Assembly (NCBI GenBank): GCA_963802355.1 | Contig: CAWDIV010000005.1 | Location: forward strand, 114,952-178,951 | DNA length: 64,000 nucleotides | Direction of reading: 5' to 3' | From: SG8-41 sp963802355 | GTDB taxonomy: Bacteria; Pseudomonadota; Gammaproteobacteria; Burkholderiales; SG8-41 | Part shown: in pieces, positions 53,143 through 63,457 of the stretch | Position numbering within the stretch: position 1 is the first letter of the stretch | Layout: the number at the start of each line of letters is the position of its first letter | Notes under the pieces: model-generated | The model's input: only the letters and a program-made list of their open reading frames with translations | What the model was told of the DNA's origin: nothing | The model's database searches: none | Position numbers and translations under genes: made by a program

Positions 53143-54951
53143 TCAGGCCGCGAGCGCCGCCGCCGGCGGCGGGTGCAAGGGCAAAGTCACGGTGAACTTC
53201 GTGCCGATGCCGACTTGCGAGCGCGCCTCGATCTTGCCGCCATGGCTCTGCACGATCTTGTAAGCGATCGAAAGCCCCAGCCCGGTGCCCTGGCCCACGT
53301 CCTTGGTCGTGAAGAACGGGTCGAATATCTTCGGCAGCACTTCGGGGGCGATGCCCTTACCGTTGTCCTCGACGTCGACCGCGACGTGCGCGGCGTCGGG
53401 AGCGCGCGTGGTGATCGAGATCTTGCCCGCCGTGCCGTCGGTGGCCTGCGCGGCGTTGGTAATGAGATTGAGCAGCACCTGGTTGATCTGCGACGGCGAG
53501 CACGTGATGGGCGGCACCTGGCCGAAGTACTTCTGCACGTCAACCGATTTCAGCAAATGCTTGGCGATCATGAGCGTGCTTTCGATACCGTCGGCGATAT
53601 TGAATTTGTCGACCTTGCTGCGATCGAGCCGCGAGAAATCCTTCAGGTTGGCGACGATCTCGGAGATCTGGCCGATGCCGTACTGGCCGTCTTTGATCAT
53701 CTTGGGCAGCTCATCCGTGATGTGATGACCGCGTAACTCGCTGACCTTGCCAGACACCAGCGCGAACTGGGCGCTCAACGCCTGCTGGGTCGAGCCGCCC
53801 GCGCGCAGCATGCCGAGCAACTTCTCGGTCTCGTCGACCAGCTGCGTGAGGTGCACCAGTTGTGTGTCGACCGTTTCCAGGCTGTTCTTCACGTATGCGA
53901 GCGGCGTGTTGATCTCGTGGGCGACTCCCGCGACCATCTGGCCCAGCGATGACATCTTCTCGGTCTGCACCAGCATCGCCTGTGATTCCTCCAACTGCTT
54001 GAGTGCACGCGACAGTTCGCGCGTGCGTTCCTGCACGCGTTGCTCCAGGCCCTCGTTCGCGGTTTTCAGCGCGGCGTTGGCTTCGTTCAGCAGCTTGTAG
54101 CTCTGCACGAGCTGCGTGCCGGCGTAGCCAAGCAGCACCAGCAGCGCAAGCGCGAACGACGCCAGGTAGATTCGATAGAGGTCCTTGTCCTGCAGGGTGG
54201 ACTCGATCTCGCGGTAGAACGCGCCGGTCAGCGATTCGACGCGCGGCCCGGCGGTCAGGAACGAAACCTTAGTGAACAGTTCGTGCTCGCCCGGCTTGCG
54301 CTGCATCACCGCGTCCACCTGCTGGCCGAGGCGGGCTATCGCCGGCCGCAACGGCGGCTCGTGCTGCGCTTCGCTGCTGCGCAGGGCAGCCTGCGCCGAT
54401 TCGATGCGCGCCCTCTGCTTTTCGTCCGGAGCCATGTTGTATTTCAGCACTTCCGATTCGACCTCGAGCAGATTGTTCTCCAGTGCGGCGAAGCGCTCCT
54501 TCAGCTTGGCTCTCGCGAGCACCGCGCCGCGCACCATCGCGCGCACCTCGCTCATCGTGGCGTTCATGCCGGCGAGCGCGTCGCGCAGCGCGGCGCTCTG
54601 GACCTTGTACTTCTCGACCAGCGCGGCCTTTTCCTCGAACGCTTTCTGCAGGGCGTCTATGTTCTGCTTGATCGCCGGGCTTCCCCCCGCCTCGCTGGAG
54701 AGTCCCACCAGCGCCCGGCGCAGAGCCTCGGCGAAGTCGCGCTGCGGCACCTGGCTATTGCCCTGATCGAAGCGCGAGCGCAGGAGCTCTGCGTCCCATT
54801 TCGCGTCGATGTCTTTCAGTTCGCGCAGGTACGACAGGAGGAGGCTTTGTTTCTTGAAGTCGATTGCCTCGGTCTTCAGGTAGAGAAATGCCAGCGTGCC
54901 CACCAGCACGATGGCCAGGAATCCTCCCACCAGTGTGCGCCAGTTTTTCAT
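53143..54951 (-). CDS. Membrane-bound sensor histidine kinase
   Basis: A 602-residue kinase. A first membrane helix is at about 8-25 and a second at about 259-283; the ~230 residues between them are a helical periplasmic sensor. A coiled coil (about 285-330) leads to the H box AGVAHEINTPLAY with H345, then N box LLNLITNAAQATDG, G1 DNGKGIAPEVLPKIFDPFFT, and G2 GQGTGLGLSIAYKIV. No response regulator gene is nearby, so its partner is unknown (orphan). Repeat T copy 4 lies 15 bp before its ATG. Confidence 0.92.
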   Translation of the reverse strand: MKNWRTLVGGFLAIVLVGTLAFLYLKTEAIDFKKQSLLLSYLRELKDIDAKWDAELLRSRFDQGNSQVPQRDFAEALRRALVGLSSEAGGSPAIKQNIDALQKAFEEKAALVEKYKVQSAALRDALAGMNATMSEVRAMVRGAVLARAKLKERFAALENNLLEVESEVLKYNMAPDEKQRARIESAQAALRSSEAQHEPPLRPAIARLGQQVDAVMQRKPGEHELFTKVSFLTAGPRVESLTGAFYREIESTLQDKDLYRIYLASFALALLVLLGYAGTQLVQSYKLLNEANAALKTANEGLEQRVQERTRELSRALKQLEESQAMLVQTEKMSSLGQMVAGVAHEINTPLAYVKNSLETVDTQLVHLTQLVDETEKLLGMLRAGGSTQQALSAQFALVSGKVSELRGHHITDELPKMIKDGQYGIGQISEIVANLKDFSRLDRSKVDKFNIADGIESTLMIAKHLLKSVDVQKYFGQVPPITCSPSQINQVLLNLITNAAQATDGTAGKISITTRAPDAAHVAVDVEDNGKGIAPEVLPKIFDPFFTTKDVGQGTGLGLSIAYKIVQSHGGKIEARSQVGIGTKFTVTLPLHPPPAAALAA

Positions 54952-54965
54952 GTCCGCGTCTCCCT

Positions 54966-55164
54966 AGGAGTGTGTCGGACCTGGATCCGACACACTCCTT
55001 ACGCAAAATCGCCCGCAGTCGAACGGCAAAATTGGATTCGAATACATGAATTCGGCGCCGCTCGTTTCCCTTACTGACGGCCAAAACAAGTCTTTTCACC
55101 TCGTTCTGTTGCAAGTCTGCGGGCGGTTTTGCATCTGGCAGCGTGAAATCCGACAGGCTGCTAG
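54966..55164 (+). repeat. Dispersed structured repeat T, copy 4
   Basis: The 5' hairpin AGGAGTGTGTCGGA..TCCGACACACTCCT (54966-54999) is the most perfect of the family. GCAAAATCGCCCGC (55002) and GCGGGCGGTTTTGC (about 55119) form the inner pair, and the 3' end reads ATCCGACAGGCTGCTAG. It sits between divergently transcribed kinase and TPP-enzyme genes. Confidence 0.8.
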
Positions 55165-55278
55165 CGTCGAACCTAATCGCCCAGCCCATTATAGTGCCAA
55201 AAAGATGCACCGCCATCATGCACCAGGTGCGCTACCATGCGTGTGCATCATCTCCCGCATTCCGCACGAAAGAGCACA

Positions 55279-56941
55279 ATGAAGATCAACGGGCGTACCG
55301 CGTTCCTGCGGCTGCTCGCTACCGAAGGCGTCGAGTATCTGTTCGGCAATCCGGGCACCACCGAGCTCGCGATCATGGAGGCGCTCGGCCGGCAGAGCGA
55401 GATCAATTACGTCCTCGGGCTCCAGGAGTCGGTTGTGGTGGCGATGGCCGACGGCTATGCGCGCGCTTCCGGCAGAATCGGTGCCTGCAACGTGCACGTC
55501 GCGCCGGGCCTCGGCAACGCGATGGGCGCGCTCTACAGCGCGAAGTTCGCCGGCTCGCCCATCGTCATCACCGCCGGCCAGCAGGAACAGGGCCATGGAC
55601 TCACCGAGCCGCTGCTTTACGCTCCGCTCGTGCCGATTGCGCAGCCGATGGTCAAGTGGGCGATCGAGGTGACGCGGGTCGAAGACCTGCCGCGGATCGT
55701 GCGCCGCGCGGCGAAGGTGGCGACCGCGCCGCCGGCGGGGCCCGTGTTCATCAGTCTGCCGGGCGACGTGCTCGACGGCGAAGCCGACCTCGACCTGGGC
55801 TTTGCGACGCGCGTCGACACGCGCACGCGCCCGGCCGACGAGGTCGTCGAGACGCTCGCGCAACGATTGCTCGAGGCCCGCAATCCCGTGCTCGTCGCGG
55901 GGCACGAGCTGCAGGTGTACGACGCCCTCGGCCTCGCAGGCGAGTTGGCCGAGCTGCTCGGCGCACCGGTGTATCAGCAGACCATGCCGCACTCGGCGCA
56001 ATTCGTTTCCGAGCATCCCTGCTTCATGGGCGGGCTATCGCGCAACCAGCCCGACGTGCGCAAAGTCCTCGAGCCGTACGATACGGCGCTGTTTTTGGGC
56101 GGCGACGTCCTGCGCATGTCGGTGTACAGTCCCGTCGACCCGCTTCCAAGGGGCACCGCGGTGCTGCAGATCGCGGAGCGCGATTGGGAGCTCGGCAAGA
56201 ACTATCCAGCCGAGATGGCGCTCAACACCAACGTCAGGGAGACGCTCAAGGTGCTGGTACCGGCGGTGCGGCGGCTACGAAGCACGGCGCGCGCCGGGGA
56301 AGCGGCGCGCAGGATGTCCGCGCTTGCTGCGACGAACTGGAGCGCGCAGCGCGTGCGGCTCGCGAAGGACAGCCGAGATGGCCGCCGGCGCCAGGCCCAT
56401 CGATCCTCGCGTCCTCATGCTGCGGATCGCCGACGCGTTGCCCGAAGACGCGGTCGTCGTGGACGAGGGCATCACCTCGACCGCTCCACTCCATAGCCTG
56501 CGCGCGTTGCGCCACGCCCATGCCCACTTCGGCATGGCGAGCGGCGGCATCGGCTGGGGCATAGCGGCGGCGAACGGGGTCTCGGTCGCGCTCCCGAAAC
56601 GACCGGTGTGCGCGATCATCGGGGACGGCAGCGCGATGTACAGCGTGCAGGCGCTGTGGACAGCGGCGCACTACAAGCTGCCGGTCACCTACGTGATCTG
56701 CAACAACCGCAGCTATCGCATCCTCAAGGAGCGACTCGTCTCGATGCGCGGCGCCGAGAAGCATGTCGGCATGGACCTGCGCGATCCGCCGATCGAGTGG
56801 GCCGGGTTGGCGCAATCGCTCGGTGTTCCGGCGCGGCGGGTGACCGATGCCGCCGACATCGCGCCCGCCATCAAGGAGGCGACGGCGCGCGGCGGGCCGA
56901 GCCTCATCGACGCCGTCGTGCAGGATGGCTTCGGGGATTGA
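55279..56941 (+). pseudogene. Thiamine-diphosphate enzyme (acetolactate synthase/benzoylformate decarboxylase family), frameshifted
   Basis: ATG at 55279. The N-terminal domain has FGNPGTTELAIMEAL and the TPP-activating glutamate E50 (GLQESVVVAMADGYAR), and the central domain follows. The frame changes at about 56380, after VRLAKDS, and continues as AEMAAGARPIDPRVL with the TPP/Mg motif GDGSAMYSVQALW..CNN and a C-terminus at 56941. Family members decarboxylate 2-oxo acids; the substrate (pyruvate, benzoylformate or other) cannot be told. The total of about 554 codons is normal. One single-base change explains the break. Confidence 0.88.
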
Positions 56942-56949
56942 AGGCGCAG

Positions 56950-57220
56950 GGGGAACGGGCCCCTTCCGGCAAACATCGCGAGGGTCCTTCCCGTTCCCCC
57001 CGCACCCCCGGTCGCACGATGAACGTTTATTCGCGAGATAGGACATCGAAGCGGGCCCCTTCCTGCAAAATCGCGAGGGTCCTACCCACGCCCCCTGTCG
57101 CACAATGAACCTTCTTCGCGAGGAATGAGCAGCGGGGACAGAGCTCCTTCCGGTAGTCCCTCGGGGTCCTCCCGTTCCCCCGCACCCCCACGGGTCGCAA
57201 GATGAAACTCCTTCGCTAGA
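56950..57220 (+). repeat. GC-rich dispersed repeat V, copies 2-4 in tandem
   Basis: Three diverged units (56950-57036, 57051-57123, 57131-57220) each read about GGGGAACGGGCCCCTTCCGG, then ATCGCGAGGGTCCTTCCCG, then CGCACCCCCGGTCGCACGATG. The spacing is irregular (101 and 80 bp) and the units are only 75-85% alike, so this is not a CRISPR array. They fill the gap between the TPP enzyme and tctC-like genes. Confidence 0.75.
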
Positions 57221-57329
57221 GAGGAAAGGACGAACGGGTAGGCGATAACCACAGTCCAACATGCGGAAAAAAAGTGCTAGCATGATCGCAGCATAAGAAG
57301 GTTGTCTTCTGTAACACGAAGAGGATCAC

Positions 57330-58303
57330 ATGAGAAAAACAGCATTCATCCTGACCGCGGCTGCCGCGATTTGGGCCGCCAGCCCGATGCAGGCCGTCGC
57401 CCAGCAGTGGCCCGACAAACCCGTGCGCATTCTGATACCGTTTCCGCCGGGCGGCGGAACGGATATCCAGGGCCGGTTGCTGGCGAGCGCGTTCCAGAAG
57501 AGCATGGGACAGAACTTCATCGTGGATAACCGAACCGGCGCCGTCGGGCCTGATCGCGACGCAGCTCGCCGTGGATTCACCGCCGGACGGCAACACCATA
57601 CTCTTCACGTCCGGCAGCCTCTCGGTGATCGTGACTCTCTATGCCAAGCGCATGAAGTTCAACGTGCTACAACGACCTCGCCCCGGTCAGCTGGATCTCC
57701 TCGACGCCGCTGGTATTGTCCCTGCACCCGAGTGTTCCCGCGAAGTCGGTCAAGGAGCTCGTGGCGCTGGCCAGGCGCACGCCCGGCGGCATGAACGCAG
57801 CCGGCAATGCCGCAGGTAGCACCGCCCATCTCACCGCCGAAATGTTGAACCAGGTCACGGGCGCCAAGTCGACCGTGCTCACCTACCGCGGCGGAGGGCC
57901 GGCGGTGCTGGCGTTGATTTCCGGGGAAGCCGATTATCTGTTCGCTACCGCGCCTTCGATCATGCCGCACCTGAGGACCGGCAAAGCAAAAGCGCTTGCA
58001 GTGACCACGCCGAAGCGGTCCTCGGCGCTCCCCGAGCTGCCGACGATGAACTCAATCTATCCGGGTTTCGAGTCCGACAACTGGTACGCAATGTTCTACC
58101 CGAAGGGCACGGCTAGACCGATCGTGGACAAGTTGAACGCGGAGATCCGCAAGGCGCTCGACACCCCGGAAGTAAAGGCATTCATGCCGCACGAAGCTCT
58201 CGATCCCGTCGCCAGCAGTCCCGAGGAGCTTGCGGCGCTGCTCAAGCGCGAGATCCCGAAATACGCCAAGGTGATCGAGTTGGCGAACATCCGGCTCGAC
58301 TGA
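57330..58303 (+). pseudogene. Bug/TctC-family tripartite tricarboxylate-type solute receptor, frameshifted
   Basis: Periplasmic substrate receptor, about 324 codons. A signal peptide ends AVAQ, followed by WPDKPVRILIPFPPGGGTDI, the Bug-family opening. Two single-base shifts interrupt it: near 57546 (after NRTGAVG, continuing LIATQLAVDSPPDGNTI) and near 57667 (after MKFN, continuing YNDLAPVSWISSTPLV). The rest (GGGPAVLALISGEADYLFATA) is normal to the stop. No tctA/tctB is nearby, as is common for orphan Bug receptors. Confidence 0.9.
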
Positions 58304-58485
58304 GGAAGCTCTGCGCGGTTGGAGCGCCGATCTTCCTAAATAAGGACGAAGAATAAGACTCCCGGGACCAAAGGGAAGACCTTGGACGCGCGGCGGGGGA
58401 GAGTGGCGCTGCGTCGCGGTCCATGTCACCCGTGGCTGAGCACCGGCTACAATGGACGAAGTGATTCGGAATCGTTAGCCGGCAA

Positions 58486-59131
58486 GTGCCCCGTTCGCAA
58501 CTCGATCACATCGTCGTCACGGCTCCGGACCTTGCAACGGGCGTGGAATTTCTGCACCGGGCCTTGGGAGTCATGCCGCACGGCGGCGGCGAGCATCCAC
58601 GCATGGGTACGCACAACTGCTTCGTGCGGCTCGGCGAGCGGGTCTATCTCGAGGTGATTGCCGCCGATCCCGCTGCCCCGCATCCCGGCCGCCCACGCTG
58701 GTTCCAACTCGATCAGCCGGATTCGGTCCGGGCTTGCCGGCTAGCGACCTGGGTGGTGCGGACGGACGACATACACGCCGCGGCCGCCGCTTCGCCGGTT
58801 CCTCCTGGGAACGTGGAGCCCATGAGCCATGGACAGTCGAGCTGGCTCATCACCATTCCGGAGGACGGCAGCCTGCTGCTCGAAGGCGTCGCGCCGACGC
58901 TGATTCAGTGGCCCATGGAAACGCATCCCGCCGACACGCTGCAGGACACCGGCTGCAGGCTGCTGCGCCTGGAGGGCTTCCATCCCGAGTCTGAAAAGGT
59001 GAGCGGCATGCTCGAAGGCGATCGGTTTTCAAGGCGAATTCGCCGTTTCACCCCTGCCGCCGGGCCAGCCGCCCCACCTGGTTGCCCATCTCCAGACGCC
59101 TGCGGGACGGCGCCGGCTCCGCGGGGCCTGA
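58486..59131 (+). pseudogene. Glyoxalase-like (VOC) domain protein, frameshifted near the end
   Basis: GTG start (58486); begins SQLDHIVVTAPDLATGVEFL, the Glyoxalase_3-type VOC pattern, with HNCFVRLGERVYLEVIAAD further on. The frame is lost near 59017; dropping one base there gives AIGFQGEFAVSPLPPGQPP.. and a stop at 59129-59131, as expected. The metal ligands and substrate are uncertain. From 59132 to 59286 no gene is seen. Confidence 0.82.
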
Positions 59132-59286
59132 CCCCACGCAATCCAAGTGGAAGGGGCCCGCCCCCCCGTTCCTTACAGTCGTCCACGACGCGCAAGGTGC
59201 ATCACGAAGCGCGCGGGATCAGGGAGGCGACAGCCCGCGGCGGGCGCGGCCTCGTCGACAACTTCACCGTCGCTTTGGATTGCCGG

Positions 59287-59709
59287 TCACCTCGCTCCGA
59301 ACATCTTGCGCAGATTGTCGAACCCCGCCTGATACACGCCCTGGATCGCCTTGATCGCGTCGGGCTCGGAGGCGTTCTTGGGCTGGAACTCGCTCGACCA
59401 CTCGACCGTGGAAGTGCCGTCCTTGTTGTCGATCACGCGGATCTCGGCGGCGTAATCGGCCACCGGCAGCGGGCCCGATACGATCGAATAGCGGTAAACG
59501 CGCTCGGTCGGGCTCAGCTCTTCCAGCCGTTCGACTATGCTGCCGCCGCCGACCAGCGAGAGCGTGCGCGTCGAGCCCTTGGTTTCTCCGGTGCTCTCGC
59601 TCTTGGCCACCGCTGGATGCCATGCGGGCAGCGCGTTGAAGCCGCCGATGGTCTGCCATAGGATCTCCGGGGATGCCGCGAGCTTGGTTTCCATCCTGAC
59701 TTTTGCCAT
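59287..59709 (-). CDS. SRPBCC-family (polyketide cyclase/dehydrase-like) protein
   Basis: A 140-residue helix-grip fold protein starting MAKVRMETKLAASPEILWQT. Family traits are WQTIGGFNALPAWHPAV, the central GSTRTLSLVGGGSIVERLEEL and the final amphipathic helix with FDNLRKMFG. Members bind hydrophobic ligands; the ligand here is unknown. It is convergent with the VOC gene and lies 286 bp from mnmC. Confidence 0.88.
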   Translation of the reverse strand: MAKVRMETKLAASPEILWQTIGGFNALPAWHPAVAKSESTGETKGSTRTLSLVGGGSIVERLEELSPTERVYRYSIVSGPLPVADYAAEIRVIDNKDGTSTVEWSSEFQPKNASEPDAIKAIQGVYQAGFDNLRKMFGAR

Positions 59710-59994
59710 GGTGTCTCTCCTGTCGGGCGCACCGGCGTCGCGGGCGCGCGGGCAACCAGCGTAACAGCTTTGTGCAGCCGGCGTCAGGCACTAACGCCGA
59801 GCGACTCCGTCGCGCTCGGCCGGAGGGCGGCTCCGGTCCTGATGACTTTCTTTTGCTGTGCGCCGGGAGACCGGCAAGCTTTCGCTTTTGAGCCTCGAGC
59901 CTGGGATTGGGGCACCCGTGTCGAATACCCGCGCTGAAGGGGTGCGACATTTGCATCTTGCTCGGATTCACCATTTGAACCTGCGTTTTGCGTG

Positions 59995-61991
59995 TCACAG
60001 CCGCCCGCGGCGCACCAGCTTCAGCACGAAGCGTGCGGGATCGATCGCATCGGCAAGGTCGCCTTCCAGCGGCAGCGGCTCGCCTTCGATCAGGCTCGCG
60101 ACGATCTCCCCTCCCAGCGCGGCCCAGGTGAGTCCGCGCGAGGCGTAGGCGAGCGCGCCGTACAGGCCCGGCAGCCGCGGTATGTCACGCAATTGAGCGC
60201 CGGATAACTTCGCGCGTGCGGCGCGTGCCGCGGCGACATCCGGCAAAGCTCCGATCAGTGGCAGTCGATCCACAGCGACGCACCGAAACGCGACCCCGCC
60301 GCCGAGGGTCTGGGCATCGAGGCGCGGCGGATCGCTCAGCATTTGCGCGAGTCGCGCGAGGTTGCCGGCATGGCCCGTAGCACGCGGCGCGGGATCCGCG
60401 TCGTCCAAATCATACGAAGCGCCCGCAACCACACCGTCCGGGGTGGGCACCAGATAACCCGTGCCGGCCAGCACTGCATGCAGCGGGCCGCAGCTGCCGG
60501 CGGGCAGGCGGGTGATCTGCCCGCGGATGCGCTTGAGCGCCGGACCGCCGAGCATAGCGAGGCGAGCCGCGTCGTGCGCGTTCGCGAGCACGCATACGGG
60601 TGCAGACGCGATCTCGGCGCCGTCCGCAGCCCGCGCGATCCATCGTTCGCCGTCGCGGGTGAGGGTCTTGACCTCGCGGCGGGTGTGCATCGCCAGACCT
60701 CCCTTGCCTGCGCCTGCGGCGCCAATCTGGGCGGCGACCAGTTCTGCCGGTCGCAACCACCCGCCGCCAGGAAACCACAGCCCGCCGGCGGTCACCTCGC
60801 AACCAGCGTGCCGCCCCGCATCGGCGCGCGGGAGGTATGTGACGTACTGCGACGGGAGCCCAAGCAGGCAGGTACGCGTTTCATACGCGCTTCTTCCGGC
60901 GCGCCCCGCGCGAGCTGCAGCACGCCGCAGCGCTCCCACTCGAACCCGTGGCCTGCGGCCTCGAGTGCGCGCCAGCGATCGAGAGCGTAGAGAAACCCGG
61001 CGCGGGTAAGCCGCGAGAGCACGCTGTCGTCACGTGCGACGAGTGGATGGAAAGCCCCGGCCGGTAGCCCCGAGGCTTCCATGGCCGGCGCGCGATGGCG
61101 CTCGATGAGATCGATCCGCCACCCCCGCGCGGCGAGCCGCTCGGCTACGGCTGCGCCGGCGAGCCCTGCGCCGATGATCATGGCGCGGCGCTCCGGCCAT
61201 GACGGCGTCGCGGGCGGGACACGCCGCGGCGTCCAGCGCGGCGCAAACCGCGCAGCGAGCATGTGGCGCTTGCGGCCGAATCCGGGCCGCAGCTCGCACG
61301 CGAAGCCCGCTGTGGAAAGCGCGTCACGGACGCTGCGCGCCGTCGTGTAGCTGGCGAGCGTCGTCCCCGGACGCGCCAGCCGCGCGAGCCCCTTCATCAT
61401 GGCGGGCGACCACATGTCGGGATTGCGACGAGGCGCGAAGCCGTCCAGGTACATCGCGTCGGCGGCCAGCCGCATCTTCGGCACCGCATCCGCGGCGTCG
61501 GCAAAAGCGAGCGACAGGGTGACGCCGCCGTCCTCGAACTGCAGCCGGTGCAGGCCGGGCACGGCGAGCGGCCACGCGGCCTGCAGCTTGCCGGCGAGCG
61601 GCGCGAATTCTCGATAGCGCCCGTGGAGCTGGTCAATCCTTCGCGCGTGAAAGGGATGCTTTTCAACCGAGACGAAGTGCAGGCGTTCTGGACGCGCCGG
61701 ATCGTCACGCCACGCTTGCCACGTCGCGAGAAAATTGAGCCCGAGGCCGAAGCCGGTCTCGACGATCGTGAAAACGCGCGCCCCGGCCCAGCGCGCGGGC
61801 AGGTCGTTGCCGCCGAGGAAGACGTGCCGCGCCTGCCCCGGCCCGGAATCGGCGCTGTGATAGACGTCGCCGTATTCCGGCGAGAACAGCGTGCCATTCG
61901 CATCGGTATGCAGGCACGGCGGGAACAACCTGGAATGGCGCTTCATCCACGGCATCGCCCGTGTGTTTCCGTGGCTAGGTCTTACGCTCAT
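59995..61991 (-). pseudogene. mnmC: Bifunctional tRNA modification enzyme MnmC, frameshifted
   Basis: Makes mnm5s2U at the wobble position of tRNAs. The N-terminal methyltransferase half has LHTDANGTLFSPEYGDVYHS, VETGFGLGLNFLATW and MYLDGFAPRRNPDMW. The C-terminal FAD half begins IIGAGLAGAAVAERLAARG. The frame changes near 60880, in the middle of the FAD domain, and continues as ETRTCLLGLPSQYVTYLPRA to 59995. The start could be any of several early ATGs (61991 or MPWMKRHS at about 61955). Single-base error is the simplest explanation. Confidence 0.9.
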
Positions 61992-62957
61992 GCGCCGTTG
62001 CAGGCGCCCGTCGCCACGCCACCAGGCGTCACACCCAGCTCGCGCTTGAACGCCCGATTGAACGCCGCCTCGGATTCGTATCCCACGTCCGCGCCGACAG
62101 CGGCGACGCTGCGCCAGCCGAGCGGAGCAGGTCGGCCGCCAACTGGAGGCGCCAGCGGGTCAAGTACTGCATCGGCGGGGCGCCCACCAGCGCGGTGGAA
62201 CCGCTCGGCTAGTGCCGAGCGCGAAAGTCCGACGCGGCCCCGCCAGCTCGTCCACGGTCCGGGATGCGCCGGTTTCGCGTGCATGAGCGCGAGTGACTTG
62301 CCCACGAACCGGTCGCGCAACCCGGCGAACCAGCCCTTCTGGTCCGGCGGCAGGCTCTCGATGTGGCGGCGTATGGCTTCCACGAACATCAGTTCGGAGA
62401 GCTTCGCCAGCACGGTGCCCGCCCCGGCGCGCTGGGCCGCAGACTCGGCGAGGCTGAAGCGGATGGAGGAGGTAAGCCACTGCGCCCCGGGGCCGTCGCG
62501 CATGTTGACGATCATGACGCGCGGCAATGGCGCGAGGATGGTGTCGAACAGCGTCGAGTCGCACGGCGAGGTAGCCGCACACTATCTTCGTCATGGCCCC
62601 GCCGCCGCCGTGCCGGACCTGCGGCACCTCGTCGGGACCGCGCTGCACGACCAGGCGCGAGCCGTCGGCGCGCGGGCGGGAAAGATCGCTGCCGAGAGAG
62701 TGCGCTTCGCCCCCGGGGATGATGACGAGATCTCCGTTGTGTGCGGTCAACGGGCCGCCGCCGGCGATCCCTACCTCGCACTTTCCCTGCCGTAGACAGG
62801 TGGTAGATCACGACGTGCTGGGCGTTCGGCATGTTGCTCGACACATACCTCGACTCCAGAGGGCTCCCCGATGCACCACGGCGCGGTGAATTCGGCGTCG
62901 AGAAATACGGCCCCCGTGAGCCGCACGAGTCTCCAACACGTCGGATAGCGCATCCAT
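61988..62957 (-). pseudogene. AraC-family regulator with cupin_6 domain, frameshifted
   Basis: ATG at 62957 behind AGGAG. The N-terminal part reads MDALSDVLETVRLTGAVF-like (here one shift after LET) and AEFTAPWCIGEP, the opening of cupin_6-type AraC regulators, then HNGDLVIIPGGEAHSLG. The C-terminal HTH half, in another frame, has WTSWRGRVGLSRSALAERFH and AVGADVGYESEAAFNRAFKR. At least three frame changes separate these pieces. It overlaps mnmC by 4 bp. Its regulon is unknown. Confidence 0.82.
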
Positions 62958-63249
62958 GGTCTCCTAGGGAGGTCCCCTTCCCCTGCCATCCGCGGTCTCC
63001 CCCAATACGAGTAAGCGGGGCAAGAAGCCCGGGGGGCGGACCTGGGCGGCGGCCGCGACGCCGCCGAAATTGCGCACCCGTCGCGCGGCTCGCCAGCAAA
63101 GGGATTTCCCGTGAGGGTGGATCTGTATTTACGTTTTTTTCATGCCTGTCGGCTGTCAATTCACGGTCTGATGACGCGCAGTGCGGATACTTCGTCACGG
63201 GCCCGCGACGGCCTGAACCTCTCTTTCCATTCCACAAAGGAACCTGACC
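62958..63249. other. Gap upstream of the araC-type gene
   Basis: No gene or strong hairpin found. GTATTTACGTTTTTTTCATG at about 63126 is unusually AT-rich for the region and may be a promoter. Confidence 0.35.
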
Positions 63250-63444
63250 ATGATCCGCAATAGCGCGACATCAGCCGGACGCAAATCTACCAGCAAGCAA
63301 GGACGAGCCCGATCGAAACTCAGGGCTCGCGTTGCCGCCGCTTTTCGAAGTATCGCGAATGGGGTCAGCGAGCAAACGGCCGGCGACCGGACGCGAGCCT
63401 TCTACCGCTCGAGCGGGGCCAGGTGGGCGCGGAACCTGGGTTGA
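63250..63444 (+). CDS. Possible small basic protein (64 aa)
   Basis: ATG at 63250 with AAAGGA about 8 bases upstream. The product is rich in Arg, Ser and Ala (SAGRKSTSKQGRARSKLRARV), so it could be a nucleic-acid-binding peptide, but GC-rich DNA often gives such frames by chance. No family recognised. Confidence 0.3.
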   Translation: MIRNSATSAGRKSTSKQGRARSKLRARVAAAFRSIANGVSEQTAGDRTRAFYRSSGARWARNLG

Positions 63445-63457
63445 CGAGGGTCGCAAG

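Noticed and set aside
56950..57220. Possible CRISPR array in the tandem GC-rich repeats
   Set aside because: Units are long, diverged and irregularly spaced, with no constant 25-40 bp repeat and no cas genes.
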